DNA from: SZUA-36 sp963704855
GTDB taxonomy: Bacteria > Pseudomonadota > Gammaproteobacteria > Xanthomonadales > SZUA-36
Direction: 5' to 3'
DNA length: 64,000 nt
NCBI GenBank assembly: GCA_963704855.1
Contig: CAVPHY010000001.1
Coordinates: forward strand, 124,001 to 188,000
A model generated the notes under the pieces. The model saw only the letters and a list, made by a program, of their open reading frames with translations, made no database searches and was not told where the DNA came from. Each line of letters opens with the position of its first letter. The first letter of the stretch is position 1. A program made the translations under genes and the position numbers. Positions 1 through 9,762 of this stretch are shown in pieces.

Positions 1-1
1 T

Positions 2-61
2 ATGTTGCTGTTGTTCGCAGTTGCAGCCGTTGCATACCACAGAAGGTCAGGGTCTGTTTAA
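2..61 (+). CDS. C-terminal end of a truncated gene (hydrophobic anchor plus basic tail)
   Basis: Only the last 19 codons and a TAA stop are inside the window. They encode a hydrophobic run (LLLFAVAAVAY) followed by a short basic tail (HRRSGSV). This is the pattern of a C-terminal membrane anchor such as the GlyGly-CTERM or VPEP-type sorting tails of secreted gammaproteobacterial proteins, but the diagnostic Gly-Gly would lie upstream of the window edge. A strong terminator follows 30 bases later, which supports this being a real gene end. The function cannot be stated. Confidence 0.45.
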   Translation: MLLLFAVAAVAYHRRSGSV

Positions 62-90
62 AGCGGAACCCCAAAACCTCATAAAGACAG

Positions 91-122
91 GCCGGACAGC
101 GCAAGTTGTCCGGCTTTTTTTT
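91..122 (+). terminator. Rho-independent terminator
   Basis: Perfect 8-bp stem GCCGGACA / TGTCCGGC (91-98 and 107-114) with an 8-nt loop, followed by eight T residues. It terminates the truncated gene at the left edge. It also lies just beyond the stop of the convergent TonB receptor. Confidence 0.9.
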
Positions 123-172
123 GTCTCGTGTAACTCCAGCCGATTTCGTGGCCTTATACACCCAAGGGCGAT

Positions 173-2293
173 TTACCAGCTGGCATTCAACCTCAGGTAG
201 TAGTTTCTACCTTTGCTATACAGCCTTTCCCGCAAGGGTACGTCGCTGCCGGCAACCCGGTTGTATCCGCCAAGATGGTCCTGATAGGCCTTGTCGAAGA
301 CATTTTCAACGCCAAGGTTAAAGTCAAAAAACCGATTCAGGCTGATACCACTCCTCAGGTTTACTATGCCCCAAGCAGAGGATGGCTGCTCGTCATTGTA
401 CGCGGAGACCTTGTCCTGTTTTGAGGCTGCAACACTTTCAATGCTTACAAAGTAAGACGCCTGGTACCAGGTCAGTTCCAGGAATGATGATAACGGGGCG
501 ATCCGGTACAGGTTATCGGTCACATCCGTACGCTTGCCACGCACATAACCCAGGTTACCCCGCAGCAGCCACGCGCCGGTGATTTCAAACTCGTAACCCA
601 GGTCCAGGCCATACAGTTCTGCGTCCACATTGGCAAATTGCAGCGGAAGCCTGCCGCTTGCCATCAGTGCGAACATGTTGGCAATCATATTGGTGGATGG
701 CACACCCTGGATGTAATTATTCACATCCCGGTAATAGAATTCCGGCGTCAGCCTGAAACGGTTTTTCGACCAGTCAATACCTGCCGTCAGCTCTAAACTG
801 GTTTCCGGGTCCAGGTTGATGTCACCGATGTATGTAAACCCGTCCGCCAGACCGGCCGTGGATTCCATCGGTAACCAAAGGTAGCGTTCCTGGTAGCTGG
901 GAGAACGCACTTTCCTGCCCAAGCCAAGATTTAGCCTCGTATTGACGCCCAGCTGGCGGCTTGCCTTGAGCATACCGCTCCACTGGTTGTCCTTTTTGTT
1001 TCTGTCCGAATCATTGAATGCCCGGGCCAGTGCATCAAGCCGATCCTGTTGTGCCCTGTTACTACCCATCAGCGCCAGATCTCCTCCGACATCACCCGCA
1101 TCCATACTGACACGGTTATACCTCAAGCCCGCTTCAACATCCCAGTGGGCCAGCGTCCTTGTCGCCTGGGCAAACAAACCAAACCGGTCCCTGTTCACAT
1201 TATTGAAGTTAGTGATGTAGAACATCGCATTGGCAGGGTTGGTGACATCGGCATCGTGCTGCTCCCATTTGCCGTCAGAACCAAACAAAAGACCTGTATT
1301 GCCCGCATCCCGGCCATAGCTCAGCTTGAAACCATCGGTATCACCAATGGCCAGTGTTTGCCGCAACATTTTCATGCCATTCATGCCGGTGGGTGGCGGA
1401 CGCAGGCTGAAATTGTTCATCAGGTGATCTACGGAAAGTGTATTGACCTTGAAGGAAAAGTCGCCTTTACTCAACCGGGTGTCCAGGCCAAGCGCATACT
1501 GCTCACTATCGAAGTAGATAATGTCCATAGGCAAAGCCGGTGTCCCGCTTTCTCCTGTCCGGTTGACCACCGCGCCAAGGCTGATGTCAACCCGGTTAAA
1601 ACGGTGGCCAAAACCCAGGCGGTACTGTTTGCGGTCGTATTCGCTCGCAGCAACAGTTCCGCCGCTAAATTCGTAGTCATCACCCTTGTCGAGACTGGCG
1701 GCAACGTCGAGCCAGTTGGCCGGGTTGTGTACACCCGCGTAGACCGCACCACCCCAACTATCGGCATTGTTGCCATAACCCGCTTCCACGCGCCCATAGG
1801 TGCCCCATTGGTCGTCTTCAGAAAAATCTCCTTTTTTACTGGAGATTGCAATTGCGCCACCAAGACCTTCTTCAATCGTCGCGACCGAACCAAGCCCCCG
1901 GTACAAGGTGAGGGATTGCGTCAGTGACTGCGGGATGGATGATAGCGGCGAATCCATCCAGTTAGGACCACCAGACGTATAACCCATGCCGTCAATCGAG
2001 ACATTATTTTGCACCCCATAGAGGCCGCGATACTGACTGATCCTTGTTACCGGGCCGTTGCTGTTGCGATTTCCACCCGGGAAAAGCCGTAACAGGTCAC
2101 TGTTATCGATACCGGTATGGGAGACCTGGCTGATGGTCAGATCCAGATCATCCTCTGACCGGACACCGGTTACGACAACGACTTCTATGTCCGACTCGTC
2201 GTTTTCTCCCGCTATGACCGCCTGCCCAGCCGTAATTGGCAGCGGCATAATTGATAACAGGAAAAAGAGCGCAATAAATGTATATCTGTGCAC
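173..2293 (-). CDS. TonB-dependent outer-membrane receptor
   Basis: Outer-membrane beta-barrel importer driven by TonB/ExbBD. The substrate cannot be read from sequence. After a signal peptide (hydrophobic core TFIALFFLLSIMPL) comes a TonB-box-like stretch (IEVVVVTG) near residue 40, then a plug domain (VSIDGMGY, SLTLYRGLGSVATIEEG, GGAIAISSKKG) and a long barrel ending in a terminal aromatic (YYLRLNASW), as usual for outer-membrane proteins. The GTG at 2293 is preferred over an upstream start at 2338: a GGAG sits seven bases upstream and the signal peptide then begins normally (VHRYTF), giving 706 aa. The gene stands alone and is divergent from the secreted protein at 2504. No transport operon, Fur box or vitamin riboswitch was recognised. 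Confidence 0.9.
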   Translation of the reverse strand: MHRYTFIALFFLLSIMPLPITAGQAVIAGENDESDIEVVVVTGVRSEDDLDLTISQVSHTGIDNSDLLRLFPGGNRNSNGPVTRISQYRGLYGVQNNVSIDGMGYTSGGPNWMDSPLSSIPQSLTQSLTLYRGLGSVATIEEGLGGAIAISSKKGDFSEDDQWGTYGRVEAGYGNNADSWGGAVYAGVHNPANWLDVAASLDKGDDYEFSGGTVAASEYDRKQYRLGFGHRFNRVDISLGAVVNRTGESGTPALPMDIIYFDSEQYALGLDTRLSKGDFSFKVNTLSVDHLMNNFSLRPPPTGMNGMKMLRQTLAIGDTDGFKLSYGRDAGNTGLLFGSDGKWEQHDADVTNPANAMFYITNFNNVNRDRFGLFAQATRTLAHWDVEAGLRYNRVSMDAGDVGGDLALMGSNRAQQDRLDALARAFNDSDRNKKDNQWSGMLKASRQLGVNTRLNLGLGRKVRSPSYQERYLWLPMESTAGLADGFTYIGDINLDPETSLELTAGIDWSKNRFRLTPEFYYRDVNNYIQGVPSTNMIANMFALMASGRLPLQFANVDAELYGLDLGYEFEITGAWLLRGNLGYVRGKRTDVTDNLYRIAPLSSFLELTWYQASYFVSIESVAASKQDKVSAYNDEQPSSAWGIVNLRSGISLNRFFDFNLGVENVFDKAYQDHLGGYNRVAGSDVPLRERLYSKGRNYYLRLNASW

Positions 2294-2503
2294 GGCAACA
2301 CTCCGGCCTGGAAACCAGTGGCGCACTATACACAGCACGGGGGCGTCTGGGATGTGACCAATTGTCGCAGAGCCCTTACTCAGCCGCTCAAGCCAGGCTG
2401 TGCGTTCACCTTGTATTCAGAAAAACTGGTTTATATTGAGGCTGCGGTAAATCCTTTAAGACTTTTGGATTGCCAAAGAACTTCCTGCTCAACCGGAGAG
2501 GAC

Positions 2504-5236
2504 ATGAACATGAACATGAACAGACTGATGCTAAGCGTTACCTGGATTTTACTGACCCTGGCCAGTCTGCCATCCCTGTTCGCACAAGACAGCGACTGGC
2601 CCCGCACCGTACCGCTGAAACAGGGGATGGTGACCATTTACTCGCTACAGGTCGATGAGATGAGCGAGAACATCATCCAGTTCCGTGCCGCGCTTGCCTA
2701 CCGCGCATCTGCCGGCGCCGAACCGGTGTTTGGAGCAGGCTGGTTTGAATCACCTGTTAAAATCGACTCCGCCAACCGCATCGTCCACCCCACTCAACTA
2801 ACCGTGACAGAAACACGGTTCCCAGCAGGAACCGATGATATCCAGCCGGAACTGGCATCCGTGCTGGCACAACAATCAGCGGGCTGGAATCTCGATTTCT
2901 CTCTTGATGAACTCGATACCGCCCTCGCAGCAGCAGACGCAGAAGCCAAGGCGGTCAGCACAACACCGCCTGATGTTATCTATCGGGACCACCCCGCGTT
3001 GTTGGTCTCCATCGATGGTGAGCCGGTTTTGCGTGAAATCGAGAACAGCACTTACCAGGCCGTTATCAACACGCCTTACCCCCTGATTTTTGACGGCAAG
3101 TACTATTACCTCAATGCCGCCACGGATGTCTGGTACCGGGCCAGGAAGGCAACGGGGCCCTACCAGTTTGTAACCACCCCGCCCAAGGCGATCGCAGCCA
3201 TGGTAAAACCGGATGAGACGGCAACGGCACAGGAGCAAGCGCTCGAACCCATCACTGCTGCTAATGCCCCGGAGATCGTGGTTTCAACCCGGCCAGCCGA
3301 GCTCATAGTAACCGAAGGCCCTGCAGCCTTTGTACCGCTGGTCGACGATCTGCTGGTGTTACAGAATTCGGATGACGATGTTTTCATGCACGTCAGTTCG
3401 CAAAAATTCTACATCGTGCTCGCAGGACGCTGGTACCAGGCCGGCTCATTGACGGGACCATGGCTTTACCAGTCGGCGGATGAACTGCCAACGGCATTTG
3501 CCAATATTCCACGCGATTCCAACCAGGCTGATTCACGGGTTTATGTTGCCGGCACCGAGGAAGCAAAGGATGCGGTACTGGACGCCTATGTACCCCAAAC
3601 CGCAGCCGTGAAAAGAGGCGAGGTGGATATCGAGGTCAAGTATGACGGGGAGCCCGTTTATCAGCCGGTTGATGGCACCGACCTGGTGTATATTCAGAAT
3701 ACCGGCTCCACCGTTCTTGTATCCGGTGGTTTGTACTACCTGGTTGAAGAAGGCGTGTGGTACGTGTCTTCCAACCGCAATGGCCCATGGCAGGTTTCCG
3801 ACCACAGGCCGGCGCAAGTCGATACCATTCTGCCCACTTCACCCGTGTACAACACCAAGTACGTGCATGTCTATGACAGTACGCCGAGTGTTGTTTATGT
3901 GGGCTATACCCCGGGCTATACCGGCAGTTATGTCTACCACAACACCCTGTTTTACGGGACCGGCTGGTATTACCGGCCCTGGGTGTCCCCCTATTATTAC
4001 TACCCGCGTTTCAGCACGTGGGGTTTTAATGTCAGCTACAACTCATGGTACGGCTGGAATTTTGGCTTGAGTTGGGGTTGGGGACCATTCAACGTCGGTT
4101 ATTACTCCGGTGGTTACTGGCATCACAATCACTATTGGCATCATCCCCACCATGGTCGTTGGGGGCCGGGCAGATATCGGCATCGCCCCGTGCACCATCG
4201 CAATGGTCACGACCGGTATGCACATAGCGGTTACCGCAGCGGCGGAAATAGCCGCTACGACGGACGCTATGATGATCGCCGCTACGACAATAGCCGTGAC
4301 CGGGGAGGCAACGCCAGACCCCGTGGCAACGAGCAAAATTACAATCTCTACCGAGACGAATCACAGCGTGCCAGGGTCGCCAATACCCGCGACAGGCAGC
4401 CACAAAGACAGGACGGATATGCTGTTGATACCAAGCGGGTTAGTACGAGAGACATGGATGGCAGGCGGGTTCAGAGCTATGCCGGCAAGAGCAAAGCAGA
4501 ACGCAACCGTGCCGGACCCGTGAGCCCTACCGAACTGCGTACAAAAGCCAGTGTCCGGGATGTCAACCTGGAAGCAAGTCGCAGCCGAATGGTGGCTGAC
4601 AACGGCGGTAAGGTTTACAGCAAAACGACCCGCAAACAGGACAACAAATCGTACCTCGGTGGCGTGGGCAACCCGGAGCGGGCAACGAACCTGGCCTCTG
4701 CTAATGCGGCCAAGACCCGGGCTCCGGAGAACCGTGGCGCACGGCAATCTTCCCCGGCAATTTATACTTCTGCCCGCCAGCCCCAGCAGAAATCACCCCA
4801 ACAGAAATCATCCGGTAACAGGCAACGCGCGCCCACGACGGTGAAAACACCAAACCGGCAAACACAGCCACAGACACCGGCTTACGACAGCAGGCAATCT
4901 TCAAAGGCCAGGTCTAAAGGTGCCGAGCGACCGTCGCAGCCCAAAATGCCCGCCAATAGCACCCGGCAACGGACACATCTGGTGGCAGGTACACCTGTGC
5001 GCAAAACGACGCAAGTGAACACTGGAAAATACACCGGTCAACAAACCGCCCGGAGTGCACCAACCCAGGTTCAAAGACAAAGCAGCGCACCAAAGGCCGC
5101 CCAGCCCAAAAGCTCACGGGGTAGTGCCAGCAGGAACTCAGCGCCAGCCCAAAAAGCACCGCAAAACAGTGCGAAAAAGGCCAGTCACCAGCGCAGTGGC
5201 TCGAAATCAAACAATGCTGGAAGAAGACGTGATTAA
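2504..5236 (+). CDS. Large secreted repeat protein, aromatic/His-rich core and basic C-terminus
   Basis: Unrecognised exported protein of 910 aa. The ATG at 2504 follows a GGAGAGG Shine-Dalgarno and opens a signal peptide ending LPSLFAQ. The N-terminal half carries at least three copies of a short motif with Tyr-Tyr, then W-Y, then GP-aromatic (FDGKYYYLNAATDVWYRA..GPYQ; FYIVLAGRWYQA..GPW; LYYLVEEGVWYVS..GPW), which resembles beta-strand carbohydrate-binding-type repeats. The middle (about residues 465-560) is crowded with Tyr, Trp, Gly and His, including HHNHYWHHPHH. The last 350 residues are low-complexity, rich in Arg, Lys, Gln, Ser and Pro, and probably disordered. Cell-surface or matrix binding of polysaccharide, metal or nucleic acid is possible but unproven. 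Its stop overlaps the convergent trpE stop. Confidence 0.8.
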   Translation: MNMNMNRLMLSVTWILLTLASLPSLFAQDSDWPRTVPLKQGMVTIYSLQVDEMSENIIQFRAALAYRASAGAEPVFGAGWFESPVKIDSANRIVHPTQLTVTETRFPAGTDDIQPELASVLAQQSAGWNLDFSLDELDTALAAADAEAKAVSTTPPDVIYRDHPALLVSIDGEPVLREIENSTYQAVINTPYPLIFDGKYYYLNAATDVWYRARKATGPYQFVTTPPKAIAAMVKPDETATAQEQALEPITAANAPEIVVSTRPAELIVTEGPAAFVPLVDDLLVLQNSDDDVFMHVSSQKFYIVLAGRWYQAGSLTGPWLYQSADELPTAFANIPRDSNQADSRVYVAGTEEAKDAVLDAYVPQTAAVKRGEVDIEVKYDGEPVYQPVDGTDLVYIQNTGSTVLVSGGLYYLVEEGVWYVSSNRNGPWQVSDHRPAQVDTILPTSPVYNTKYVHVYDSTPSVVYVGYTPGYTGSYVYHNTLFYGTGWYYRPWVSPYYYYPRFSTWGFNVSYNSWYGWNFGLSWGWGPFNVGYYSGGYWHHNHYWHHPHHGRWGPGRYRHRPVHHRNGHDRYAHSGYRSGGNSRYDGRYDDRRYDNSRDRGGNARPRGNEQNYNLYRDESQRARVANTRDRQPQRQDGYAVDTKRVSTRDMDGRRVQSYAGKSKAERNRAGPVSPTELRTKASVRDVNLEASRSRMVADNGGKVYSKTTRKQDNKSYLGGVGNPERATNLASANAAKTRAPENRGARQSSPAIYTSARQPQQKSPQQKSSGNRQRAPTTVKTPNRQTQPQTPAYDSRQSSKARSKGAERPSQPKMPANSTRQRTHLVAGTPVRKTTQVNTGKYTGQQTARSAPTQVQRQSSAPKAAQPKSSRGSASRNSAPAQKAPQNSAKKASHQRSGSKSNNAGRRRD

Positions 5237-6706
5237 AGGCCCCGCGAAGCACGGTCAACCGCCGTGATCAGTGCGCGGCCCTTGTCACGGGTTTCCTGCC
5301 ACTCCTTCCCGGCATCTGAATCAACGACAATACCGGCTCCCGCCTGCACATGCAGTTTACCGTCGTGTATAACGGCGGTGCGAATCGCTATGGCAAGGTC
5401 CGTATCATCGTGCCACGAGATGTAACCCACGGCACCTGCATAGATATTACGTTTAACCGGTTCGAACTCGTTGATGATCTCCATCGCCCGGAACTTTCGG
5501 TGCACCCGACAGGGTCCCGGCCGGAAATGCGGCGCGTATGGCATCCATCGCACACAAGCCTTCAGCGAGTTCACCCTGCACTTCCGAGACGATATGCATA
5601 ACGTGTGAATAGCGTTCAATGACCATCTGATCGGTCATTTCAACACTACCGGTCCTGGCCACACGACCCACATCATTACGGCCCAGGTCAATCAGCATCA
5701 GGTGCTCGGCGCACTCTTTCGGGTCATTCAGCAGTTCCTTGGCCAGTGCCTGGTCCTCTGCCGTGGTCTTGCCACGGCGACGCGTCCCAGCAATCGGCCG
5801 CAGCGTGACCCGGCGGTTTTGCACACGCACGAGCACCTCGGGTGATGAGCCAACGATCTGGGTATCGCCAAGGTCAATAAAGTACATATAAGGCGAGGGA
5901 TTCAGCGCACGCAAAGAGCGATAGACATCCAGTGACCTGGCCGAGAATGGCACGCTCATGCGCTGCGACAGGACCACCTGGAATATATCACCTGCGAGGA
6001 TGTACTCCCGGCATTTTTCAACCGCGTCGATAAAATCACGACGATCAAATCCGTAAGAAAAATCCTCTTCCTGCACCGCCTCACCTGACACCCTCAGACC
6101 GTAAGCTTTGCGCGCAGATCGAAGCTGATTCTCAAGTTCATCCAGTCGCTGCTGCGCCTGCGAAAAGGCATCCGGTTTAGCGGGATCGGCATGAACAATC
6201 AGCCACAATCGACCTTCCAGGTTGTCCAGAACCGCCACTTCCTCAGACAATAACAACTCGATATCGGCAGTACCCAGATCATCCCGTTTATCCCGACATA
6301 TAAGCTTCGGCTCGATCAGCTGAACGGTTTCATATCCAAAATACCCGACCAGTCCACCGCTGAACAAAGGCAACTCATCCAGTCGCGGCACGTTGAACTC
6401 GCGTTGCAGCTTGGCAATATGGGCGAGCGGATCGGCCACTGTCTCCTCGCTGACCTGGCGACCATGGTCTGATACTTTGAGATTGTGTCCGCGGACTGTG
6501 TACCGGCGGCGGCAAGGCAAACCGATAATCGAGTAGCGGCCCCAGGTTTCACCGCCTTCAACCGATTCCAGCAGGTAGGAATCCGGACCCTCTGCCAGTT
6601 TCAGGTATACCGATAATGGCGTATCCAGATCGGCCAGCACGGACCGGAAAACCGGAATCCGGTTATAACCTTCAGAACGTAATTGCTCAAATTGTTCGCG
6701 GTTCAC
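5233..6706 (-). CDS. trpE: Anthranilate synthase component I, interrupted by a frameshift
   Basis: Makes anthranilate from chorismate, using ammonia from the TrpG glutaminase, in the first step of tryptophan synthesis. The N-terminal frame from the GTG at 6706 (REQFEQLRSEGYNRIPVFRS) runs through the chorismate-binding core (GDIFQVVLSQRMSVPF; NPSPYMYFID; GSSPEVLVR; IAGTRRRGK; LIDLGRNDVGRV; AAFPAGTLSGAPKV) and then loses frame. The conserved continuation RAMEIINEFEPVKR..GAVGY is in the +1 frame and ends at 5233. One surplus base in the doubled C of GTTCCGGG (plus-strand 5490-5491) explains it; without it the protein is 490 aa, normal for TrpE. No trpG is adjacent, and no Trp-rich leader peptide was seen in the 126 bases upstream. 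An assembly error is likelier than a true pseudogene. Confidence 0.92.
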
Positions 6707-6832
6707 CTTGTGGTATTCCTAATGTCAGGCTGCGGAAAAAGAGCGATTCTAACAAGAATTGATTAGCGGAATCAGTCTAGTGTCATGTCAAGCCTATATT
6801 GTGGGGTTCACAATCCGGCAAAAGCACCTTGA

Positions 6833-8863
6833 TTAAACAGGCAATCGAATGGTGAATTCGACACCCATGTCGTTTGGCAGGTTGCGCGCGCTGACCTTGC
6901 CACCATGCGCCTCGGCGACCAGCCGGACGATGTGCAAACCAAGGCCAAGGTGCTGACCACTGGCCCGGTTATCACGCAGGGACACCAGCGAATCGAACAG
7001 CTGATCATGCAGAACATCGGGTAGATGTGTGCCGCTATTGGCCACGCAGACCAGCACAGCCCTTTCTTCACGCCGCAATGAAATGCCGATCTCGCAATCC
7101 TCCGCACTCAGGCTGATGGCATTATCGACCAGTTTGTCCAGTGCCTGTGCAATCAGATCGGGGGCACATCGAAGCTCGCATCTTTCTGCGGGTAAGTTAA
7201 GCCTGATCGTGCGCGATGGATTAACGGAGCGATAGGCATCAACGCTGTGCTTCAGCATTTCACCGAGGTTGATGGTTTCCCAGTCAGCCGTTTTGACGGA
7301 GCCTTCGAGACGCTGGGCCTCACTCATGGCGGACACAATGGCCGCCTGCCGGTCCAGGCCTTCCTGCGCCCTTGACAGGTACTGCCGGGCGGTGGGATCG
7401 AGATCATAACTTGCAAGGTTCTCAAGTGAGGACCGCGTTATTGCAATCGGTGTTTTGAGTTCGTGAGACAAACGGCCCGCCAGTTTTTGCAGGTAACCGG
7501 TGTATTCGGAAACCGCCCTGAGCAGCTTTTCCGTATTACGCGCAAGTTCACCCAACTCGTCGGCCGAGGTGGTCATGGGCAGATCCGATACCCGGCCGCT
7601 GTTATCCATGGCGCGGCTGACGGCGCCACTGAGCCGCTGTACACGGCGCGACAGACGTGAAGCAAACAGCCACAAGCCGGCCGCCAGAACCACGACTAAC
7701 ACCAGGGCGATCAATGAAAAACGGCCAAGTGCACGGTTGGTCATCAGCAGCAGACCCTCGGAACGGGCTTCAAGCACCACCGCGCCAATCGCCCTGCCGT
7801 TCGGATCGCTGTCTGCCATGTCCGCGTCAAAGACCGGCAAGGCCACGAGATTGTAAACCGCAGCGCTTTCAGCATCCCGGCTCCACAGGGTGCCACTGCC
7901 GCCTTGTAGTGCCGTAGTAATCGCCTGCCCTTCAAAACGCACCGGCCATGGGGACGGGTCTTCGCGTGGTGTCATATCTGAATCGGCGACCGCCTGGTAA
8001 AGCATGCGTTTCGCCCAGGTCAGTTCGCTGCTGCCGGTGTCTGCCGGACCCGAATCCCCCACCACCCAGCCATCGGTCTGCACGAGCCAGGCACGGGTAT
8101 TTTCCGGTACGGTTCTCGCCAGCCAGCGTGAGATACCATCGTCGCGGCTGACCAGTTCCAGCCAATGCCCCTGCTGCCTGCCGTTCAGGGTGCCGGCGGA
8201 GCGCTCAAATGAAACACCCGGCATCGTGAAGGCCGGCGCCACCGCACCGATGCTGATGCGTTCAACATCACCGGGAAGACTCAATTCGAGCGTATAACCA
8301 TCGGCATCATCCATCCAGGCTGCATTCAGACGGGTGCCGTTGCCACCCTGGCTACTCACTGTCAGTGGCCCGGGCGCCTCTGTTGAAATCATGTAACTGA
8401 ACTGGCCCCGCTTGCTTTGCACATAAAGCACAACGCCTGCTTTCTCACTCGCAGCACTTGAATCAGCGTTGTAGGTAGTCGCCCTGATATCACCCGGGTC
8501 GGTAACTTTTATCGCAAGGTAGAAATGCGTACGGTATCGACCGGCCAGAAGATCCATACGCAACTGCCCGCCGCTGGATTCAAATGAAAGGTTCTGGTCG
8601 ATTTCCGGCCAATCCGCGAGGTATCCGTCCGCAATGGGTTCCATCGCCAACTGGCGTAGCGGTAGTGCCTGGCCACGGGCAAGCTTCAGTTCGGCCTGGT
8701 ATTCAAGAGGTAAAACCTGCGTTAGCGTATGCGCCGATACAAGCAATGCATTTTCTTCGGCCTGGCGTAAAAAGTTCTCCAACTCCTGCACGAGCTTCCA
8801 GCCGGACCACGGCAGCAAGAGGGTCAGCAGGGACAGCGCCAGTAACTGGTTTCTTAGTCGCAT
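6833..8863 (-). CDS. pdsS: Sortase-system sensor histidine kinase (PdsS type)
   Basis: Membrane histidine kinase of 676 aa. A transmembrane helix at residues about 7-20 is followed by a large extracytoplasmic sensor region (to about 375), a second helix (ALVLVVVLAAGLWLF, about 381-398), a HAMP-like linker, the H-box RLSHELKTPIAI with the phospho-acceptor His near 466, and a catalytic ATPase domain (DNAISLS, GLGLHIVRLVAEAHGG). It lies 15 bases after the response-regulator gene and divergent from a VIT/VWA sortase target plus sortase. That is the arrangement defining the proteobacterial dedicated sortase system histidine kinase. The inferred role is sensing an envelope signal and, via the regulator, setting target and sortase expression; the ligand is unknown. 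Family assignment rests on context and architecture. Confidence 0.85.
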   Translation of the reverse strand: MRLRNQLLALSLLTLLLPWSGWKLVQELENFLRQAEENALLVSAHTLTQVLPLEYQAELKLARGQALPLRQLAMEPIADGYLADWPEIDQNLSFESSGGQLRMDLLAGRYRTHFYLAIKVTDPGDIRATTYNADSSAASEKAGVVLYVQSKRGQFSYMISTEAPGPLTVSSQGGNGTRLNAAWMDDADGYTLELSLPGDVERISIGAVAPAFTMPGVSFERSAGTLNGRQQGHWLELVSRDDGISRWLARTVPENTRAWLVQTDGWVVGDSGPADTGSSELTWAKRMLYQAVADSDMTPREDPSPWPVRFEGQAITTALQGGSGTLWSRDAESAAVYNLVALPVFDADMADSDPNGRAIGAVVLEARSEGLLLMTNRALGRFSLIALVLVVVLAAGLWLFASRLSRRVQRLSGAVSRAMDNSGRVSDLPMTTSADELGELARNTEKLLRAVSEYTGYLQKLAGRLSHELKTPIAITRSSLENLASYDLDPTARQYLSRAQEGLDRQAAIVSAMSEAQRLEGSVKTADWETINLGEMLKHSVDAYRSVNPSRTIRLNLPAERCELRCAPDLIAQALDKLVDNAISLSAEDCEIGISLRREERAVLVCVANSGTHLPDVLHDQLFDSLVSLRDNRASGQHLGLGLHIVRLVAEAHGGKVSARNLPNDMGVEFTIRLPV

Positions 8864-8878
8864 TCCGTTTGCCGGTAA

Positions 8879-9577
8879 TCAGCCCGTTGAACCATTCCAA
8901 CGGTAGCCCGCACCGTAAACGGTATCCAGCTTGTCGAACGAGCCATCGCATTCCTTGAATTTACGCCGAATCCGTTTTACATGGCTGGTAATGGTCTGGT
9001 CATCGACCAGGATATTGGCGTCATCCATCAATTGCTGACGTGTCCTGACACTCCCCGGGCGACGCGCCAGCGAGTGAACAATCCACAGCTCGGTCACCGT
9101 CAACGGAATAGTTTCACCATTCCATTGCACTTCCATACGTTCAACCGACAAGCGCAATGCGCCACACTCAAGCCAGGTGTTGGTTTTCTGGTCACCCGAC
9201 AGCATTTCGACACGACGGAACAGTGCCACGATGCGCGCCATAAGGTGCGGCAGGCTGATGTCTTTCGTGAGGTAATCATCCGCACCCAGCCTGAAACCCG
9301 AAATCGTATCCGGGTCGGAATCCCTGGCGGTCAGGAACATGATCGGTAATGTGCGCGACATGGCCCTCAACTCCCTGCACAACTCGAAACCACCCTCGAC
9401 ATCATCACCCAGGCCAACATCGATGATCACCATGTCAGGCAGGCGAACGCAGAATGCGTCCATCGCACTTTTACGGTCACCGTAACCACTCACCTGGTAA
9501 CCCTGGCGGCGCAGGGCGTCCTCAAAGTTGCGACGGATGGCAATCTCATCTTCGACAATCGCAATACGTCTCGGCAT
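8879..9577 (-). CDS. pdsR: Sortase-system response regulator (PdsR type)
   Basis: OmpR/PhoB-type response regulator of 232 aa. The receiver domain has the acidic pair in IVEDE (residues 9-11), the phospho-acceptor Asp53 in IIDVGLGDD, and the conserved Lys near 106 in DYLTKD. A C-terminal winged helix (about 135-230) carries the usual features (VTELWIVHSLARRPGSVRTRQQLMD; SHVKRIRRKF; TVYGAGYRW). It is transcribed first, with the kinase gene immediately downstream, and is divergent from the sortase-target gene across 185 bases (9578-9762). That intergenic region is the likely binding site for autoregulation and target control, although no operator repeat was resolved there. Confidence 0.88.
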   Translation of the reverse strand: MPRRIAIVEDEIAIRRNFEDALRRQGYQVSGYGDRKSAMDAFCVRLPDMVIIDVGLGDDVEGGFELCRELRAMSRTLPIMFLTARDSDPDTISGFRLGADDYLTKDISLPHLMARIVALFRRVEMLSGDQKTNTWLECGALRLSVERMEVQWNGETIPLTVTELWIVHSLARRPGSVRTRQQLMDDANILVDDQTITSHVKRIRRKFKECDGSFDKLDTVYGAGYRWNGSTG

Positions 9578-9762
9578 ATCAGTCCCCGTTGTAGTCGTCC
9601 TGGCAGAGCACTAGTTTAAGGCTTCACGCCCCGGGCTTGCATCCGTTACGGGAGCATTGCCATATTTTTGCCGCAATCAGGTCTGATTCCTTCCCAATTC
9701 AGCCACGGCAAATGCATTTTGGAGTTGTTTAATAGACGCTAAACCAGACAGGGGATCAGCAC

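Noticed and set aside
1049..1927. A 292-codon open frame on the plus strand
   Set aside because: It lies wholly antisense to the TonB receptor, whose own frame has a signal peptide, plug and barrel; the antisense translation has no recognisable features.
5233..6706. Calling trpE (and the other broken genes) true pseudogenes
   Set aside because: All conserved blocks are intact on both sides of each break, all breaks have the same sign, and coaD and purC are normally indispensable; sequencing error is likelier.
6707..6832. Tryptophan attenuator before trpE
   Set aside because: No leader peptide with tandem Trp codons and no pair of alternative hairpins ending in a T-run was found.
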